The translations under genes and the position numbers were made by a program. DNA of 64,000 nucleotides, taken from NCBI GenBank assembly GCA_965213525.1, contig OZ243889.1:1736001-1800000 (forward strand), read 5' to 3'. The first letter of the stretch is position 1; the number at the start of each line of letters is the position of its first letter. This DNA comes from G965213525 sp965213525. Lineage in GTDB: Bacteria; Actinomycetota; Acidimicrobiia; Acidimicrobiales; Poriferisodalaceae. The notes beneath the pieces were generated by a model. It had not been told where the DNA came from. It ran no database searches and was given only the letters and a program-made list of their open reading frames with translations. Below, piece after piece: positions 41,156 through 49,800 of this stretch.

Positions 41156-42022
41156 TCAGTGGATCGGCCCCTCGGCGTCACGCAGGGTCGGGACCTGGCG
41201 GCCGGTCCGGGCGGCGATGATCTCCGCGCAGATCGACACCGCGGTCTCCTCGGGGGACCGGGCACCGATGTCGAGACCGATCGGGGCCATGACCCGGGTC
41301 AGTTCGTCGTCGGTGACGCCCTCTGAACGCAGGCGCTCGACACGGCGGTCGTGGGTGCGGCGGCTGCCCATCGCCCCGAGGTAGCCGGCCCGGGTGCGCA
41401 ACGCCCCGATGATGGCCGGGACGTCGAACTTCGCATCGTGGGTCAGCACGCACACGGCGTCACGGGGCCCGAGCGACGCACCGACGCGCTCGAGCAGGCG
41501 GTCGGGCCATTCGACGACGACCTCGTCGGCCATCGGGAACCGGGCCCGGGTGGCGAACACCTCCCGGGCGTCACAGACCGTCACCCGGTACCCGAGGAAG
41601 CGGGCCTGCTGGGCGAGGGCCCGGGTGAAGTCGACGGCGCCGAAGATGAGCATCTGGGGTCGGGCCGCTCGGCACTCGACGAACACCGAGACGTCGGCCT
41701 GGCGAGCCTCTCCGTGGGCGCCGTAGTGGCGCAGCTCGCTGCGTCCCATCTCGAGCCCGGCGACGGCGTCACGGGCAACGACCCTGTCGAGCTCGGGGTG
41801 CCCGAGCCCGCCGGTAGGCTCGGCGCCGTCGACGACGAGCAGCTTGGCCCCGACGTCGGGACCGTCGATGACGGTGGCCAGGGCCACGGGACGCTCGGCG
41901 CGCATGGCGTCTCGCCACCGCTCGAACAGCGTCGGGGCCGCCCCCGTGCCCGGACCGGCCGCGCTGCGCTCGTCGGCCTGGTCGGCCCGGTCCGATGGGT
42001 CCGCCTCGTCAGGCGTGCTCAC
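41156..42022 (-). CDS. XdhC family protein with Rossmann domain
   Basis: A 288-residue maturation factor for molybdenum hydroxylases. A short XdhC-like N-terminal part (about 30-100, RPVALATVIDGPDVGAKLLVV) is followed by the XdhC Rossmann domain. That domain shows MLIFGAVDFTRALAQQARFLGYRVTVCDAREVF and VCVLTHDAKFDVPAIIGALRTRAGYLGAMGSRRTH. XdhC binds molybdopterin cofactor and helps its sulfuration and insertion. The gene overlaps the N-terminal-type xdhC upstream by 4 bp. Confidence 0.87.
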   Translation of the reverse strand: MSTPDEADPSDRADQADERSAAGPGTGAAPTLFERWRDAMRAERPVALATVIDGPDVGAKLLVVDGAEPTGGLGHPELDRVVARDAVAGLEMGRSELRHYGAHGEARQADVSVFVECRAARPQMLIFGAVDFTRALAQQARFLGYRVTVCDAREVFATRARFPMADEVVVEWPDRLLERVGASLGPRDAVCVLTHDAKFDVPAIIGALRTRAGYLGAMGSRRTHDRRVERLRSEGVTDDELTRVMAPIGLDIGARSPEETAVSICAEIIAARTGRQVPTLRDAEGPIH

Positions 42023-42336
42023 CAGTCGAGCTCCTCGACGAACAGGTGGATCGTGCCCCCGCAGGTCAGTCCGACGGCGAACGCCTCGTCGTCGGAGTAC
42101 CCGAAGGTGATGACCCCCGGGCCCCGCTCACCGCTCAGCACCGCCAGCGCCTCGATCACCACGGCGCCCTCCACGCATCCGCCCGAGACCGAGCCGGCGA
42201 CCTCGCCTGCGTCGCTGACCGCCATGGCGGCGCCGGGGTCACGTGGACCCGATCCGTCGACGTCGACGACCCTGGCCAGGGCGACCCGCCGGCCTGCGTG
42301 GCGCCAGCGGTCGATGTCGTCGAGCACCTCGATCAC
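42019..42336 (-). CDS. XdhC/CoxI N-terminal-domain protein
   Basis: A 105-residue protein that is only the XdhC_CoxI N-terminal domain. VVDVDGSGPRDPGAAMAVS, EVAGSVSGGCVEGAVV and AVGLTCGGTIHLFVEEL are the family motifs, with the conserved cysteines of GGC and TCGG. It likely works with the following Rossmann-domain XdhC in loading the molybdenum cofactor, a function held by a single chain in many species. GGAGG lies 5 nt before the GTG at 42336. Confidence 0.87.
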   Translation of the reverse strand: MIEVLDDIDRWRHAGRRVALARVVDVDGSGPRDPGAAMAVSDAGEVAGSVSGGCVEGAVVIEALAVLSGERGPGVITFGYSDDEAFAVGLTCGGTIHLFVEELDW

Positions 42337-42368
42337 GTCGCCTCCTCGCTCGTCTCGGCCCTGGTCCC

Positions 42369-43532
42369 TCAGCGGTCGATCAGCTCGGCGAGGCCAGCCA
42401 GCGCGTCGAGGGAGTGGCCCTCGATGAGATCGTCAACGTAGGGCAGCGCAGCCGCCATCCCTCGCGCCAGCGGCGCATAGCCCGGTGTGTGCTTGAGCGG
42501 GTTGACCCAGACCACCCGGTGCGCGACCCGTGACAGACGGGCCATCTGCTCGCCGAGCATCTCGGCCTCGCCGCGGTCCCACCCGTCAGACAGCACGACC
42601 ACGATCGCCCCCCGGGCCATCCCCCGCACGCCCCACCTGGTGTTGAACTCCTGGATCGACTCGCCGATGCGGGTGCCGCCTGACCAGTCGCGCACGGCAT
42701 CGGTGGCGGCGTGCAGGGCAGCGTCGGGGTCACGAGCCATGAGCTGGCGGGTCACCCGGGTGAGGCGGGTGCCGAACGTGAACGCCTCGACCCGGGTTCG
42801 TCCGGCCACCGCCACGTGGGCGAAGCGCAACAGCGCCCGGGCGTAGGGCTGCATCGAGCCCGACACGTCGACGAGCACCACGATCGGTCGAGGTCGGTCG
42901 CCGGGGCGCGTGGCGTGACGGCGGACCGGCTCGCCGCCGGTGCGCATCGCCCGGCGCACCGTGCGCCGCAGGTCGGGACGTCCCCGAACGCCGGCCGCGG
43001 CCCGGTGGCGGCGCGCCCGTCGGCGGCTGCCTGCCACCCGCAGCTCGCCCATGAGGGCCCGGATCTCGGCGAGCTCGGCGGCGTTGCACTCGGCGAAGTC
43101 CTTGGCCGCCAGCACCTCGTGGCGCGACCATCGCACCGCCAGCACGTCGCCATCGGCTGGGTCGTCGGCCGGTTCGTCACCGCCCGGGTCGCAGCCGGGG
43201 TCCTCCACGGCGACGGCGAGCGGTGCGGGCTCCATGCCGCCGACACCATCGGTGATCTCGGCCGCCCACCAGAACGCGGCGAAGGCCCTGTCGTAGGACC
43301 CCAGGTGTTCGGGCCGGCGCACCAGCGTGGCCCGCCCGGCCCAGTAGACGGGGTCTCGTGCGCCGAGCCCGGTGCGTCCGAGCGCCTCGGCGTAGTCGGC
43401 CACCGCGCCGACCGAGACCGCCACCCCGGCCCGGCGCAGGAGGTGGCAGAAGGCGACGGCGATGCGGACCCCTCGCTCGTCGGCTGCGGTTTCGTCGGCG
43501 GTCTGCGCCGGCGTCGGCGGGGGCGGGCTCAC
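42369..43532 (-). CDS. coxE: CoxE-like von Willebrand factor A protein
   Basis: A 387-residue VWA-domain protein. The N-terminal half (about 20-190) is CoxE-like. A basic arginine-rich joint follows, and the VWA domain starts at PIVVLVDVSGSMQPYARALL (MIDAS motif DxSxS), with further MIDAS residues in SGGTRIGESI and VVVLSDGWDRGE. CoxE pairs with the MoxR ATPase CoxD in maturing CODH, by analogy with studied systems. CoxD is encoded at 48050, across a 4.5-kb interruption. The GTG start overlaps the stop of the upstream small nucleotidyltransferase-like gene. Confidence 0.87.
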   Translation of the reverse strand: MSPPPPTPAQTADETAADERGVRIAVAFCHLLRRAGVAVSVGAVADYAEALGRTGLGARDPVYWAGRATLVRRPEHLGSYDRAFAAFWWAAEITDGVGGMEPAPLAVAVEDPGCDPGGDEPADDPADGDVLAVRWSRHEVLAAKDFAECNAAELAEIRALMGELRVAGSRRRARRHRAAAGVRGRPDLRRTVRRAMRTGGEPVRRHATRPGDRPRPIVVLVDVSGSMQPYARALLRFAHVAVAGRTRVEAFTFGTRLTRVTRQLMARDPDAALHAATDAVRDWSGGTRIGESIQEFNTRWGVRGMARGAIVVVLSDGWDRGEAEMLGEQMARLSRVAHRVVWVNPLKHTPGYAPLARGMAAALPYVDDLIEGHSLDALAGLAELIDR

Positions 43533-43843
43533 GGTGCGAGCTCGGAGAGGAGGCGGTACAGGTACGGCAGGGCCCGTCGGTCCTTCTCGCGATCGGCTGT
43601 CTCCTTGGACCGGATGACGGCGCGGAGCGACGCCACGGCGGTCGACGGCCCCCCGCCGAGATCGAGCAACGACGACTCGGCCCGCAGCTGCGGGTAGCCG
43701 TCGGCGAACCCAGCCGGAGCGAAGGCGAGATCGAGGTCGCCGGCGGTCGTCGTCAGGTCCAGCATCCTCGGCTGGGCGGCGAGGAACGCGGCGTCGATCG
43801 GGAACACCACCCCCAGGCGTGTAGGGTCGAAGGGGCCTGTCAC
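43529..43843 (-). CDS. Short nucleotidyltransferase-like protein, possibly truncated
   Basis: A 104-residue protein resembling the C-terminal half of nucleotidyltransferase-type toxins or AbiEii/DUF6036-like proteins. LDLTTTAGDLDLAFAPAGFADGYPQL is the strand with the late catalytic Asp. ASLRAVIRSKETADREKDRRALPYLYRL is the typical end with the SK-x(6)-KD motif. The N-terminal catalytic GG-x(n)-DxD segment is missing; instead only TGPFDPTRLGVVFPIDAAFL precedes it. It may be a natural small form or a shortened toxin. It overlaps both the ribbon-helix-helix gene upstream and coxE downstream by 4 bp each. Confidence 0.6.
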   Translation of the reverse strand: MTGPFDPTRLGVVFPIDAAFLAAQPRMLDLTTTAGDLDLAFAPAGFADGYPQLRAESSLLDLGGGPSTAVASLRAVIRSKETADREKDRRALPYLYRLLSELAP

Positions 43844-44106
43844 GCCGGCGGGCCGGTCAGCGCCGCCAGCCGCTGCGCCTCGTCGGCCATCGTGGCGATG
43901 CGCTCGGCAGGCGTCATGCGCAGCCGACGGGCGATCTGGGTCCGATCGACGCCGTCGTCCGACGCCGTGCGCAGGGCACGACGGACCAGCGCCGCCACGA
44001 CCGTCGCCCGGTCGACGCCGGCGGCCCCGGCGCGCGCGTCGATCTCGGCGAGCACGCCGTCGGACAGCCGGACCGACACCCACTCGCCGTCGCCGGCCTC
44101 GTCCAC
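43840..44106 (-). CDS. Ribbon-helix-helix (CopG-like) protein, likely antitoxin
   Basis: An 88-residue protein. Residues 9-45, EWVSVRLSDGVLAEIDARAGAAGVDRATVVAALVRRAL, fit the beta-helix-helix DNA-binding domain of CopG/MetJ-type antitoxins. A short helical tail, MTPAERIATMADEAQRLAAL, resembles the toxin-binding tails of such antitoxins. The GTG at 44106 has a -10 hexamer 6 nt upstream. With the next gene it looks like a toxin-antitoxin pair, but it leads an operon that continues into coxE, so it could also act as its repressor. Confidence 0.6.
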   Translation of the reverse strand: MDEAGDGEWVSVRLSDGVLAEIDARAGAAGVDRATVVAALVRRALRTASDDGVDRTQIARRLRMTPAERIATMADEAQRLAALTGPPA

Positions 44107-44112
44107 GGGATC

Positions 44113-44118
44113 AGGGTA
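44113..44118 (-). promoter_or_regulatory. Leaderless -10 element of the RHH-coxE operon
   Basis: TACCCT on the minus strand, 6 nt before the GTG at 44106. It could drive the whole run to coxG. Confidence 0.45.
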
Positions 44119-44308
44119 CCGACACCGGCCGTGGCGACCGTCGGGTCGTCATGTCGGTCTGGCTGGGTGCTGCCTGCGATGCCGACGTCCTCTGCGATGC
44201 CGGTGGCCAACCGGCCGCCCGAACCCGACGAGCCTTCCTGCCACACCGGTCACGACCTGACGGCGGACGCCCCCGGGCGCCCGGCTCGTCGGCACGGAGG
44301 GGGCAGAG

Positions 44309-45757
44309 TCACTCGCAGTGCCGGTCTCGCAACGAGGCGGCTCGCTGCGCAGCGAGGTTCAGCGCGGCGACGCCTTGGGCGTCGTGCCCGCAGCCGAGTG
44401 CGCGGCGGAGCTGGCCGCGTCGGCCCAGGTCGGTCTCGGCGTCGATGGCATCGGCGATGGCCGGCACGACGTCGTCGGACATCGTCGCCAGGTAGCCGAT
44501 GTCGAGCTCGGCGCCGGTGCGCGCCCGCTCCAGGTTGTGGCGAGCGACGAACCCCTCGGCGTCGGCCACGTTGGCAACGACCACCAGCGCGAGCGCAGCC
44601 GCACCCGAACCAGCCACCAGCCAGTTGCGATCCGATCCCACGCCGAGGTTGCGGAACGCCGTCATCACCAGCACCACGCCCATCCACACGCTGGCCCCGA
44701 CCACCGAGAGGCGCAACATGGTCAGCCCGAACGCGTCGTCGTAGAGGGCCATGCGGCGGAGGCTGACCACCACCAGGCCCAGGCCCAGGGCCGGGACCGC
44801 GGCGCCGAGCACGACCACGACCCGGTGACCGAGCACCGTCCGGTCGGCCAACGACCGGACCACGCCAAGGAACCCGAGCAGGACCCCGGTGGCCCAGCAG
44901 AGCTGGAAGAAGCCGCTGCGTGCGTACTCCGCCGGCGTCAGCCCGGCCGACTCGATGAGCCCGGTCCCCGCATCGGTCGACGCAACGAGCTGGGACACCA
45001 CGAACAGCGCGAGGACGGCGGCGACGAGGCCGAGGATGGTGCTGAGCTCGACCACGCCGAACCGACCCTGGCGGGCCGGCGCGCCATCAGCTGCCGAGGT
45101 GGCACCGGCCATGACGACGACGAGCGATGCGAACAGCGCGGTGAGCGCCACGTGCCCCAGGACCGGGCTGGCGTCGATGTCGGGCGTGAGCAGCGAGGCG
45201 AACACGACATCGGCCGAGGCGAGCAGCGCGACCAGGACGACCAGCACGGGGCCGGTGACCAGCACCCCCCGCAGCAGCTGGGCAGCCCGGCCGTGACGAC
45301 CGATCGACATCCACGGCGCGACCGACCCGATGATCACCAAGTACCGCAGGCCGCGCCCAAGGCCCGACACGGCCCGACCACCGAGCTGGGCCGGGGTCAC
45401 GTCGAGGATCGATCCGTGTCGTGCGTGGAGCACGGCGACCACGACCAGGGTGCCCGAAAGCATGACGTTGGACCACGCCGACCACGGGCTCGCACGAACG
45501 ACGAGGAAGAGCGCCGGGACGACGGAGAGGGCGGCGAGGACCCTCGCTCCTGGCCTCATCAGGCGGTGGTCCGCTAGGAGCGACAGGAGCGTCAGGCCGA
45601 TCGCCGTCGCCACCGCAGCGTTCGCCGGGCCGCCGCGGATGCCGATCTCGGCCACGGCTCCGACGATGAGCGCAGAGCCCAGCAGCCTGTGTGGAGCGGG
45701 GTCGCGAGGCGCCCGGCGGCCGTCGGGTAGGTCGATGGCCGGTTCGGTGAGGCTCAT
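44309..45757 (-). CDS. DUF4153/DUF4173 family membrane protein
   Basis: A polytopic membrane protein of 482 residues with 10 or more hydrophobic segments. SADVVFASLL in the middle and AGLTPAEYARSGFFQLCWATGVLLG (about 265-290) match the DUF4153/DUF4173 family, of unknown function. The C-terminal 70 residues are soluble and hydrophilic, ending DRHCE. It follows the histidine kinase with an ATGA overlap, so it may be controlled by, or take part in, the same two-component pathway, as often seen for this family in actinobacteria. Confidence 0.8.
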   Translation of the reverse strand: MSLTEPAIDLPDGRRAPRDPAPHRLLGSALIVGAVAEIGIRGGPANAAVATAIGLTLLSLLADHRLMRPGARVLAALSVVPALFLVVRASPWSAWSNVMLSGTLVVVAVLHARHGSILDVTPAQLGGRAVSGLGRGLRYLVIIGSVAPWMSIGRHGRAAQLLRGVLVTGPVLVVLVALLASADVVFASLLTPDIDASPVLGHVALTALFASLVVVMAGATSAADGAPARQGRFGVVELSTILGLVAAVLALFVVSQLVASTDAGTGLIESAGLTPAEYARSGFFQLCWATGVLLGFLGVVRSLADRTVLGHRVVVVLGAAVPALGLGLVVVSLRRMALYDDAFGLTMLRLSVVGASVWMGVVLVMTAFRNLGVGSDRNWLVAGSGAAALALVVVANVADAEGFVARHNLERARTGAELDIGYLATMSDDVVPAIADAIDAETDLGRRGQLRRALGCGHDAQGVAALNLAAQRAASLRDRHCE

Positions 45758-46767
45758 CGCGATGCCGCCTTCGCAGCGGGGAGCCGGACGACCATCGAGC
45801 AACCTGACGGCTGGTTCGCCTCGGCGTGGATCTGCCCGGCGTGCAGGTCGACGATCCAGCGGGCGATCGACAGTCCGAGCCCGGCGCCCTCGCCCGGGCG
45901 ACGGGCGGCGTCGGAGCGGTAGAACCGCTCGAACACCTGACCCGCCTCGGATTCGGGGATCCCGGGGCCCTCATCGGTGACCGTGAGCTCGACGCCGTCA
46001 CGGGTCGAGCGAGCGACGAGCACCACCGGACGGTGAGGGGGGCCGAACCGCAGGGCGTTCGACGTCAGGTTGGCGAGCACCTGGTGCATGCGGTCGGTGT
46101 CCACCGAGACGCGCAGATCGGCGGGCTCGGACTTCACCTCGAGGCAGCGACCCGGTGCGTGCAGGCGGGCCTCGGCCGCCACGGCGTCGAGCACGCTGGC
46201 GGCGTCGACCACCTCTCGTCGCAAGGGGACGACGCCCGACTCCAGGCGGGACAGGTCGAGCAGCTGGTTCACCAGCCGTCCGAGGCGCTCGGTCTGTTCG
46301 AGCATCGACCCCAGCAGCTTCGGCTCGGCCTCCTCGACCCCGTCCACGAGGTTCTCCAGTCGCGCCTGGAGCGCAGAGATGGGCGTGCGGAGCTCGTGGG
46401 AGGTGTTGGCGAGGAGGTCGCGACGCATCCGATCGACCGTGGCGAGCTGGGCGGCCATGTCGTTGAAGGCCCGAGCGAGCTCGCCGACCTCATCAGCGGA
46501 GGTGTCGGTGACCCGCTGGGACCAGTCGCCATCGGCCATCCGCCGGGCTGCGTCAGCCATCTCCCGCAGCGGCGAGGTCATCCCGTGGGCCAGCACCTGG
46601 ACCGCGGCGAGGGCGATCGCCGCCGCGACGACGAGGCGCAGCCACGTCGGGACCCCGAGGCCGAGCCCGACCGCGGACACCACGGCGCTGATGACCACGG
46701 CGATGACGATGGCCACGCCGAGCTTGAGCTTGATCGACCCGAGCCGATCGAGTGGGCGCATCGTCAC
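45754..46767 (-). CDS. Sensor histidine kinase
   Basis: A membrane sensor kinase of 337 residues. Two adjacent transmembrane segments (about 14-60) with almost no extracellular loop are followed by a HAMP domain (SPLREMADAARRMADGDWSQRV). The phosphoacceptor histidine is in LLANTSHELRTPISALQARL. The ATP-binding domain has the N box LANLTSNALRFGPP, G1 TDEGPGIPESE, the F box FERFYRSD and G2 GAGLGLSIARWIVDLH. The nearly missing sensor loop suggests it senses within the membrane or through another protein. GTG at 46767 overlaps the regulator's stop. Confidence 0.92.
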   Translation of the reverse strand: MTMRPLDRLGSIKLKLGVAIVIAVVISAVVSAVGLGLGVPTWLRLVVAAAIALAAVQVLAHGMTSPLREMADAARRMADGDWSQRVTDTSADEVGELARAFNDMAAQLATVDRMRRDLLANTSHELRTPISALQARLENLVDGVEEAEPKLLGSMLEQTERLGRLVNQLLDLSRLESGVVPLRREVVDAASVLDAVAAEARLHAPGRCLEVKSEPADLRVSVDTDRMHQVLANLTSNALRFGPPHRPVVLVARSTRDGVELTVTDEGPGIPESEAGQVFERFYRSDAARRPGEGAGLGLSIARWIVDLHAGQIHAEANQPSGCSMVVRLPAAKAASR

Positions 46768-47429
46768 GCCCGCCCACCCGAGGAGTAGCCGATGCCGTGC
46801 ACGGTCCGCACGACGTCCTCGCCGAGCTTGCGGCGCAGGGCGCGCACGTGCGAGTCGACCGTTCGCGGTCCGGTGCCGTCGGCGTATCCCCACACGGCGC
46901 CCAAGAGCTGCTCACGGCGGAACACCGTCTCGGGCCGTGCGAGGAGGTGGGCGAGGAGGTCGAACTCGATCGGGGTGAGGTGGATCTCGGTGCCGTTGCG
47001 ACGGACGCGGCGGGTGGCTGGATCGAGCTCGAGATCGTCGTGGCGCAGCACGACACCCTCAGCGGCATCAGCGACCCGGCGCAGCACCGCCCGGATCCGG
47101 GCGACGAGCTCGCGGGGGCTGAAGGGCTTGGTCACGTAGTCGTCGGCGCCGACCGACAGCCCGATGACGAGGTCGGTCTCGTCGTCTCGTGCGGTGAGCA
47201 TCACGACGGGGACGCGCCGATCGGCCTGGATCCGTCGGCACACCTCCAGACCGTCGATGCCGGGCAGCATCAGGTCGAGGACCACCAGATCGGGCCGCAG
47301 CTGCCGGCACGCCTCGACCGCAGCCAGCCCGTCGCCCTCAGCGCTGGCGACGAACCCCTCGCTGCGCAGCCGGCTGACGACCGCATCAGCGATCGCCGGT
47401 TCGTCCTCGACCACCAGCACCCTCGTCAC
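46764..47429 (-). CDS. OmpR-family response regulator
   Basis: A 221-residue DNA-binding regulator. The receiver domain has the acidic pocket VEDEPAI, the phosphorylation site DLVVLDLMLPGIDGL, the T in VVMLTARDD and the K in YVTKPFSPREL. A winged-helix domain follows, with LTPIEFDLLAHLLARPETVFRREQLLGAVWGY and TVDSHVRALRRKLG. It should be phosphorylated by the adjacent kinase. The GTG at 47429 is chosen because TACTGT (47437-47442) ends 7 nt before it. A GTG three codons upstream (47438) would lie within that hexamer. Confidence 0.92.
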   Translation of the reverse strand: MTRVLVVEDEPAIADAVVSRLRSEGFVASAEGDGLAAVEACRQLRPDLVVLDLMLPGIDGLEVCRRIQADRRVPVVMLTARDDETDLVIGLSVGADDYVTKPFSPRELVARIRAVLRRVADAAEGVVLRHDDLELDPATRRVRRNGTEIHLTPIEFDLLAHLLARPETVFRREQLLGAVWGYADGTGPRTVDSHVRALRRKLGEDVVRTVHGIGYSSGGRA

Positions 47430-47436
47430 GTAGCGC

Positions 47437-47442
47437 ACAGTA
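47437..47442 (-). promoter_or_regulatory. Leaderless -10 element of the response regulator
   Basis: TACTGT on the minus strand, 7 nt before the GTG at 47429. Confidence 0.45.
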
Positions 47443-47664
47443 GGAAACGCCCGTCGAGCCCCGTTGGACGACTCGTGGAGATCTCGCGCAGATCACGACC
47501 CGGCCGCAGCCGAGCTGAACTGGCGGCAGAGACGAGCGGCCGGCCAGAGCGCGACATCGCCACCTTCCCCGTGTTGTTGCGCTGCGTGGTTGCAGTCGGC
47601 GGCACACCCCGCCGGTAGCGTCCGTCGCACTTCCCCCGTCGAACGTGGCGCGAGGTGTGAGACC

Positions 47665-48009
47665 ATGATCGGTGATGCAGGAGAGGTGCACGAGCTCTAC
47701 GGGCTGTTGGAGTCACAGCTCGGCGACCGGACGACGGAGCTGTTGATGTCGCGGATGCCGCTGGCGCCGGCGTCGGAGCTGGTGACCCGGGCACGGTTCG
47801 ACGTCGGCATGGCCGAGATGCGGGGCGAGTTCGCCCGCATCGACGGGCGCATCTCCGAGCTGGACGGGCGCATCAACGGGCGCATCTCCGAGCTCGGCGG
47901 CCAGATGCACGAAGTGGCCGCGAAGGTGCACCGCACGATGGTGCTCGGCGTGATCGGGTCAAGCGTCACCACCGCCGGCCTCGTCCTCGCCGCCACGTCG
48001 ATCTCCTGA
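47665..48009 (+). CDS. Coiled-coil protein with C-terminal membrane anchor
   Basis: A 114-residue protein. A short N-terminal helix (ELYGLLESQLGDRTTELLMSRMP) is followed by a coiled coil with heptads, including the near-repeat GRISELDGRINGRISELGGQ (about 61-80), and then one transmembrane helix (LGVIGSSVTTAGLVLAATSI) at the very end. This matches a common actinobacterial family of DUF1640-like coiled-coil hypotheticals. Role unknown. It is transcribed against the surrounding genes. A TAGCGT about 43 nt upstream could be its -10. Confidence 0.75.
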   Translation: MIGDAGEVHELYGLLESQLGDRTTELLMSRMPLAPASELVTRARFDVGMAEMRGEFARIDGRISELDGRINGRISELGGQMHEVAAKVHRTMVLGVIGSSVTTAGLVLAATSIS

Positions 48010-48049
48010 GCGCCCGCCCGCCCGCCGGCGCCGCCTGTTCTCGGACCTC

Positions 48050-48961
48050 TCAAACCTCGAGAGCTCGGGATCCTGTGGCCGCCCTCGCCCGGGCGTGCTG
48101 GGCCAGGGCCTCGAAGCCGTACCCGGCCACCCGTGACCGGTCCTCGGAGTACTTCAGCACCGCACCGAGGCTCACCTCGATCACCCGGGCGTCGAGGTGC
48201 ACGGTGCCGAGGCGGCCCAGCGCCGCGGCCCAGTCGATCGTCTCGGCCACCCCCGGGGGCTTGTAGAGGTCGAGGTCGCGCAGCTGTTCGACCGCAGCGG
48301 CGACCTCCCGTGCCAGCGTCGCTGCCACCTCGGGGGCCCGCAGCGACACGATCGCCACCTCACGCTCGAAGTCGGGGTGCTCCAGCCAGTGATAGAGGCA
48401 GCGCCGCTTCAGCGCATCGTGCACGTCACGGGTGCGGTTCGAGGTCACCACCACGACCGGCGGCGTCACGGCGCGGAAGGTGCCCAGCTCGGGCACCGTC
48501 ACCGAGTGATCCGACAGCACCTCCAACAGGAACGCCTCGAACTCGTCGTCGGCCCGGTCGATCTCGTCGATCAGCAGCACCGGTGGCGGACGCCCCTCAT
48601 CGGCACCGCCGATGGCCCGCAGCAACGGCCGCCGCACGAGGAACCGCTCGGAGTACAGCTCGTCCTCGAGCGCTGCGGCGTCTGCACCCGTGGCACCGAC
48701 CGCCTCGGCGGTGCGCAGGTGCAGCAGCTGACGGGTGTAGTCCCACTCGTAGAGCGCCTGGGAGGCATCGATGCCGTCGTAGCACTGCAACCGGATCAAC
48801 TCGCCGCCGGTCCACGCCGACAGCGCCTTGGCGATCTCGGTCTTGCCCACCCCGGGCTCACCCTCCAACAGCAGCGGGCGCTGCAGCTCGAGCGCGAGGA
48901 ACACCACCGTGGCAAGACCCTCGTCGGTGAGGTAGTCCTGGGCCTGTAGCCCGGCCCGCAC
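48050..48961 (-). CDS. coxD: MoxR-family AAA+ ATPase (CoxD)
   Basis: An AAA+ ATPase of 303 residues. Walker A is LEGEPGVGKTEIAKAL (about 32-47), Walker B is VLLIDEIDRADDEFEAFLLE, sensor 1 lies in VVVTSNRTRD, and the Arg finger region follows. In CODH systems CoxD is thought to help build the sulfur-bridged Cu-Mo centre together with CoxE. It comes directly after coxM on the same strand (17 bp). Its partner coxE lies beyond the two-component block. GTG start at 48961; no good ribosome site was found. Confidence 0.88.
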   Translation of the reverse strand: MRAGLQAQDYLTDEGLATVVFLALELQRPLLLEGEPGVGKTEIAKALSAWTGGELIRLQCYDGIDASQALYEWDYTRQLLHLRTAEAVGATGADAAALEDELYSERFLVRRPLLRAIGGADEGRPPPVLLIDEIDRADDEFEAFLLEVLSDHSVTVPELGTFRAVTPPVVVVTSNRTRDVHDALKRRCLYHWLEHPDFEREVAIVSLRAPEVAATLAREVAAAVEQLRDLDLYKPPGVAETIDWAAALGRLGTVHLDARVIEVSLGAVLKYSEDRSRVAGYGFEALAQHARARAATGSRALEV

Positions 48962-48978
48962 GTCCTCGACGTCGAGGC

Positions 48979-49800
48979 TCAGGAGGATGCGGCCTGCAAG
49001 GCCCGCCGGGTGAGCACCCGGGCGAGGTGCTGGCGGAACTCGGGGCTGGCGTTCAGATCGGTCGGCGCCTCGGTGCCCTCAGCGGCCAGCTCGGCGGCCT
49101 CCTCGACCGACGCCCCGCCGTCGAGGGCCTGCTCGACCTGCCCGGCGCGCACCGGCGTCGACCCCATGTTGACCAGGGCCACCCCGGTGGTGCCGTTGCG
49201 CACCGCCGCCACGCCGACGATCGCCCAGTCCTGGGCCCGGCGGGTGAACTTCTGGTAGTTCCATCCCGCCCCGGGCACCTTCGGCACCCGGATCTCGGTG
49301 AGCAGCTCGGTCTCGGCGAGCGCCGAGGTGAAGTACCCGGTGAAGAACTCTCCGATCGGGATCTCACGGGTGCCGTCGGGCCCCTGGGCGACGAGGGTGG
49401 CGCCGAGGGCCAACGCCGCGGCCGGCAGATCCGACGCCGGGTCGCTGTGGGCGATGCTGCCCCCGATCGTGCCGCGATGGCGCACCTGGGGGTCGCCGAC
49501 CTCGCCGGCGACGTGGGCGAGCATCGGGCACTGCTCGGACAGCAGCGGGTCGTGCTCGAGCACCGTGTGACGGGTGAGGGCCCCGATGGCCAGGTGATCC
49601 CCGGCGTCGCGCACGTAGGACAGCTCGTCGAGGCGGCCCACGTCGACGAGCACCGACGGCACGGCCAGGCGCAGCTTCATCATGGGCAGCAACGAGTGGC
49701 CCCCCGCCAGCAGCTTGGCCTCGTCGCCGTGCTCGGCCAGCAGCGAGACGGCGTGCTCGGCGCTCTCGGCCCGGACGTAGTCGAAGGCGGCGGGGATCAC
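48979..49800 (-). CDS. coxM: Molybdenum hydroxylase FAD subunit (CoxM-like)
   Basis: Medium, FAD-binding subunit of a xanthine dehydrogenase/CODH-type enzyme, 273 residues. IPAAFDYVRAESAEHAVSLLAEHGDEAKLLAGGHSL holds the first FAD loop, and GDPQVRHRGTIGGSIAHSDPASD the second (TIGGSxAHADP pattern). The C-terminal domain is of the CO_deh_flav_C type. It passes electrons from the iron-sulfur subunit to an acceptor. GTG at 49800 overlaps the coxS stop by 4 bp. Confidence 0.92.
   Translation of the reverse strand: MIPAAFDYVRAESAEHAVSLLAEHGDEAKLLAGGHSLLPMMKLRLAVPSVLVDVGRLDELSYVRDAGDHLAIGALTRHTVLEHDPLLSEQCPMLAHVAGEVGDPQVRHRGTIGGSIAHSDPASDLPAAALALGATLVAQGPDGTREIPIGEFFTGYFTSALAETELLTEIRVPKVPGAGWNYQKFTRRAQDWAIVGVAAVRNGTTGVALVNMGSTPVRAGQVEQALDGGASVEEAAELAAEGTEAPTDLNASPEFRQHLARVLTRRALQAASS

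Noticed and set aside
44107..44308. Possible gene or RNA in the 200 bp between the RHH gene and the DUF4153 gene
   Set aside because: Only a short direct repeat (CTGCGATGCCG twice) and a GGGCGCCC palindrome were seen; no coding or RNA signature.
47430..47438. Response regulator start at GTG 47438
   Set aside because: It overlaps the -10 hexamer; GTG at 47429 sits at the leaderless distance and matches the family N-terminus.
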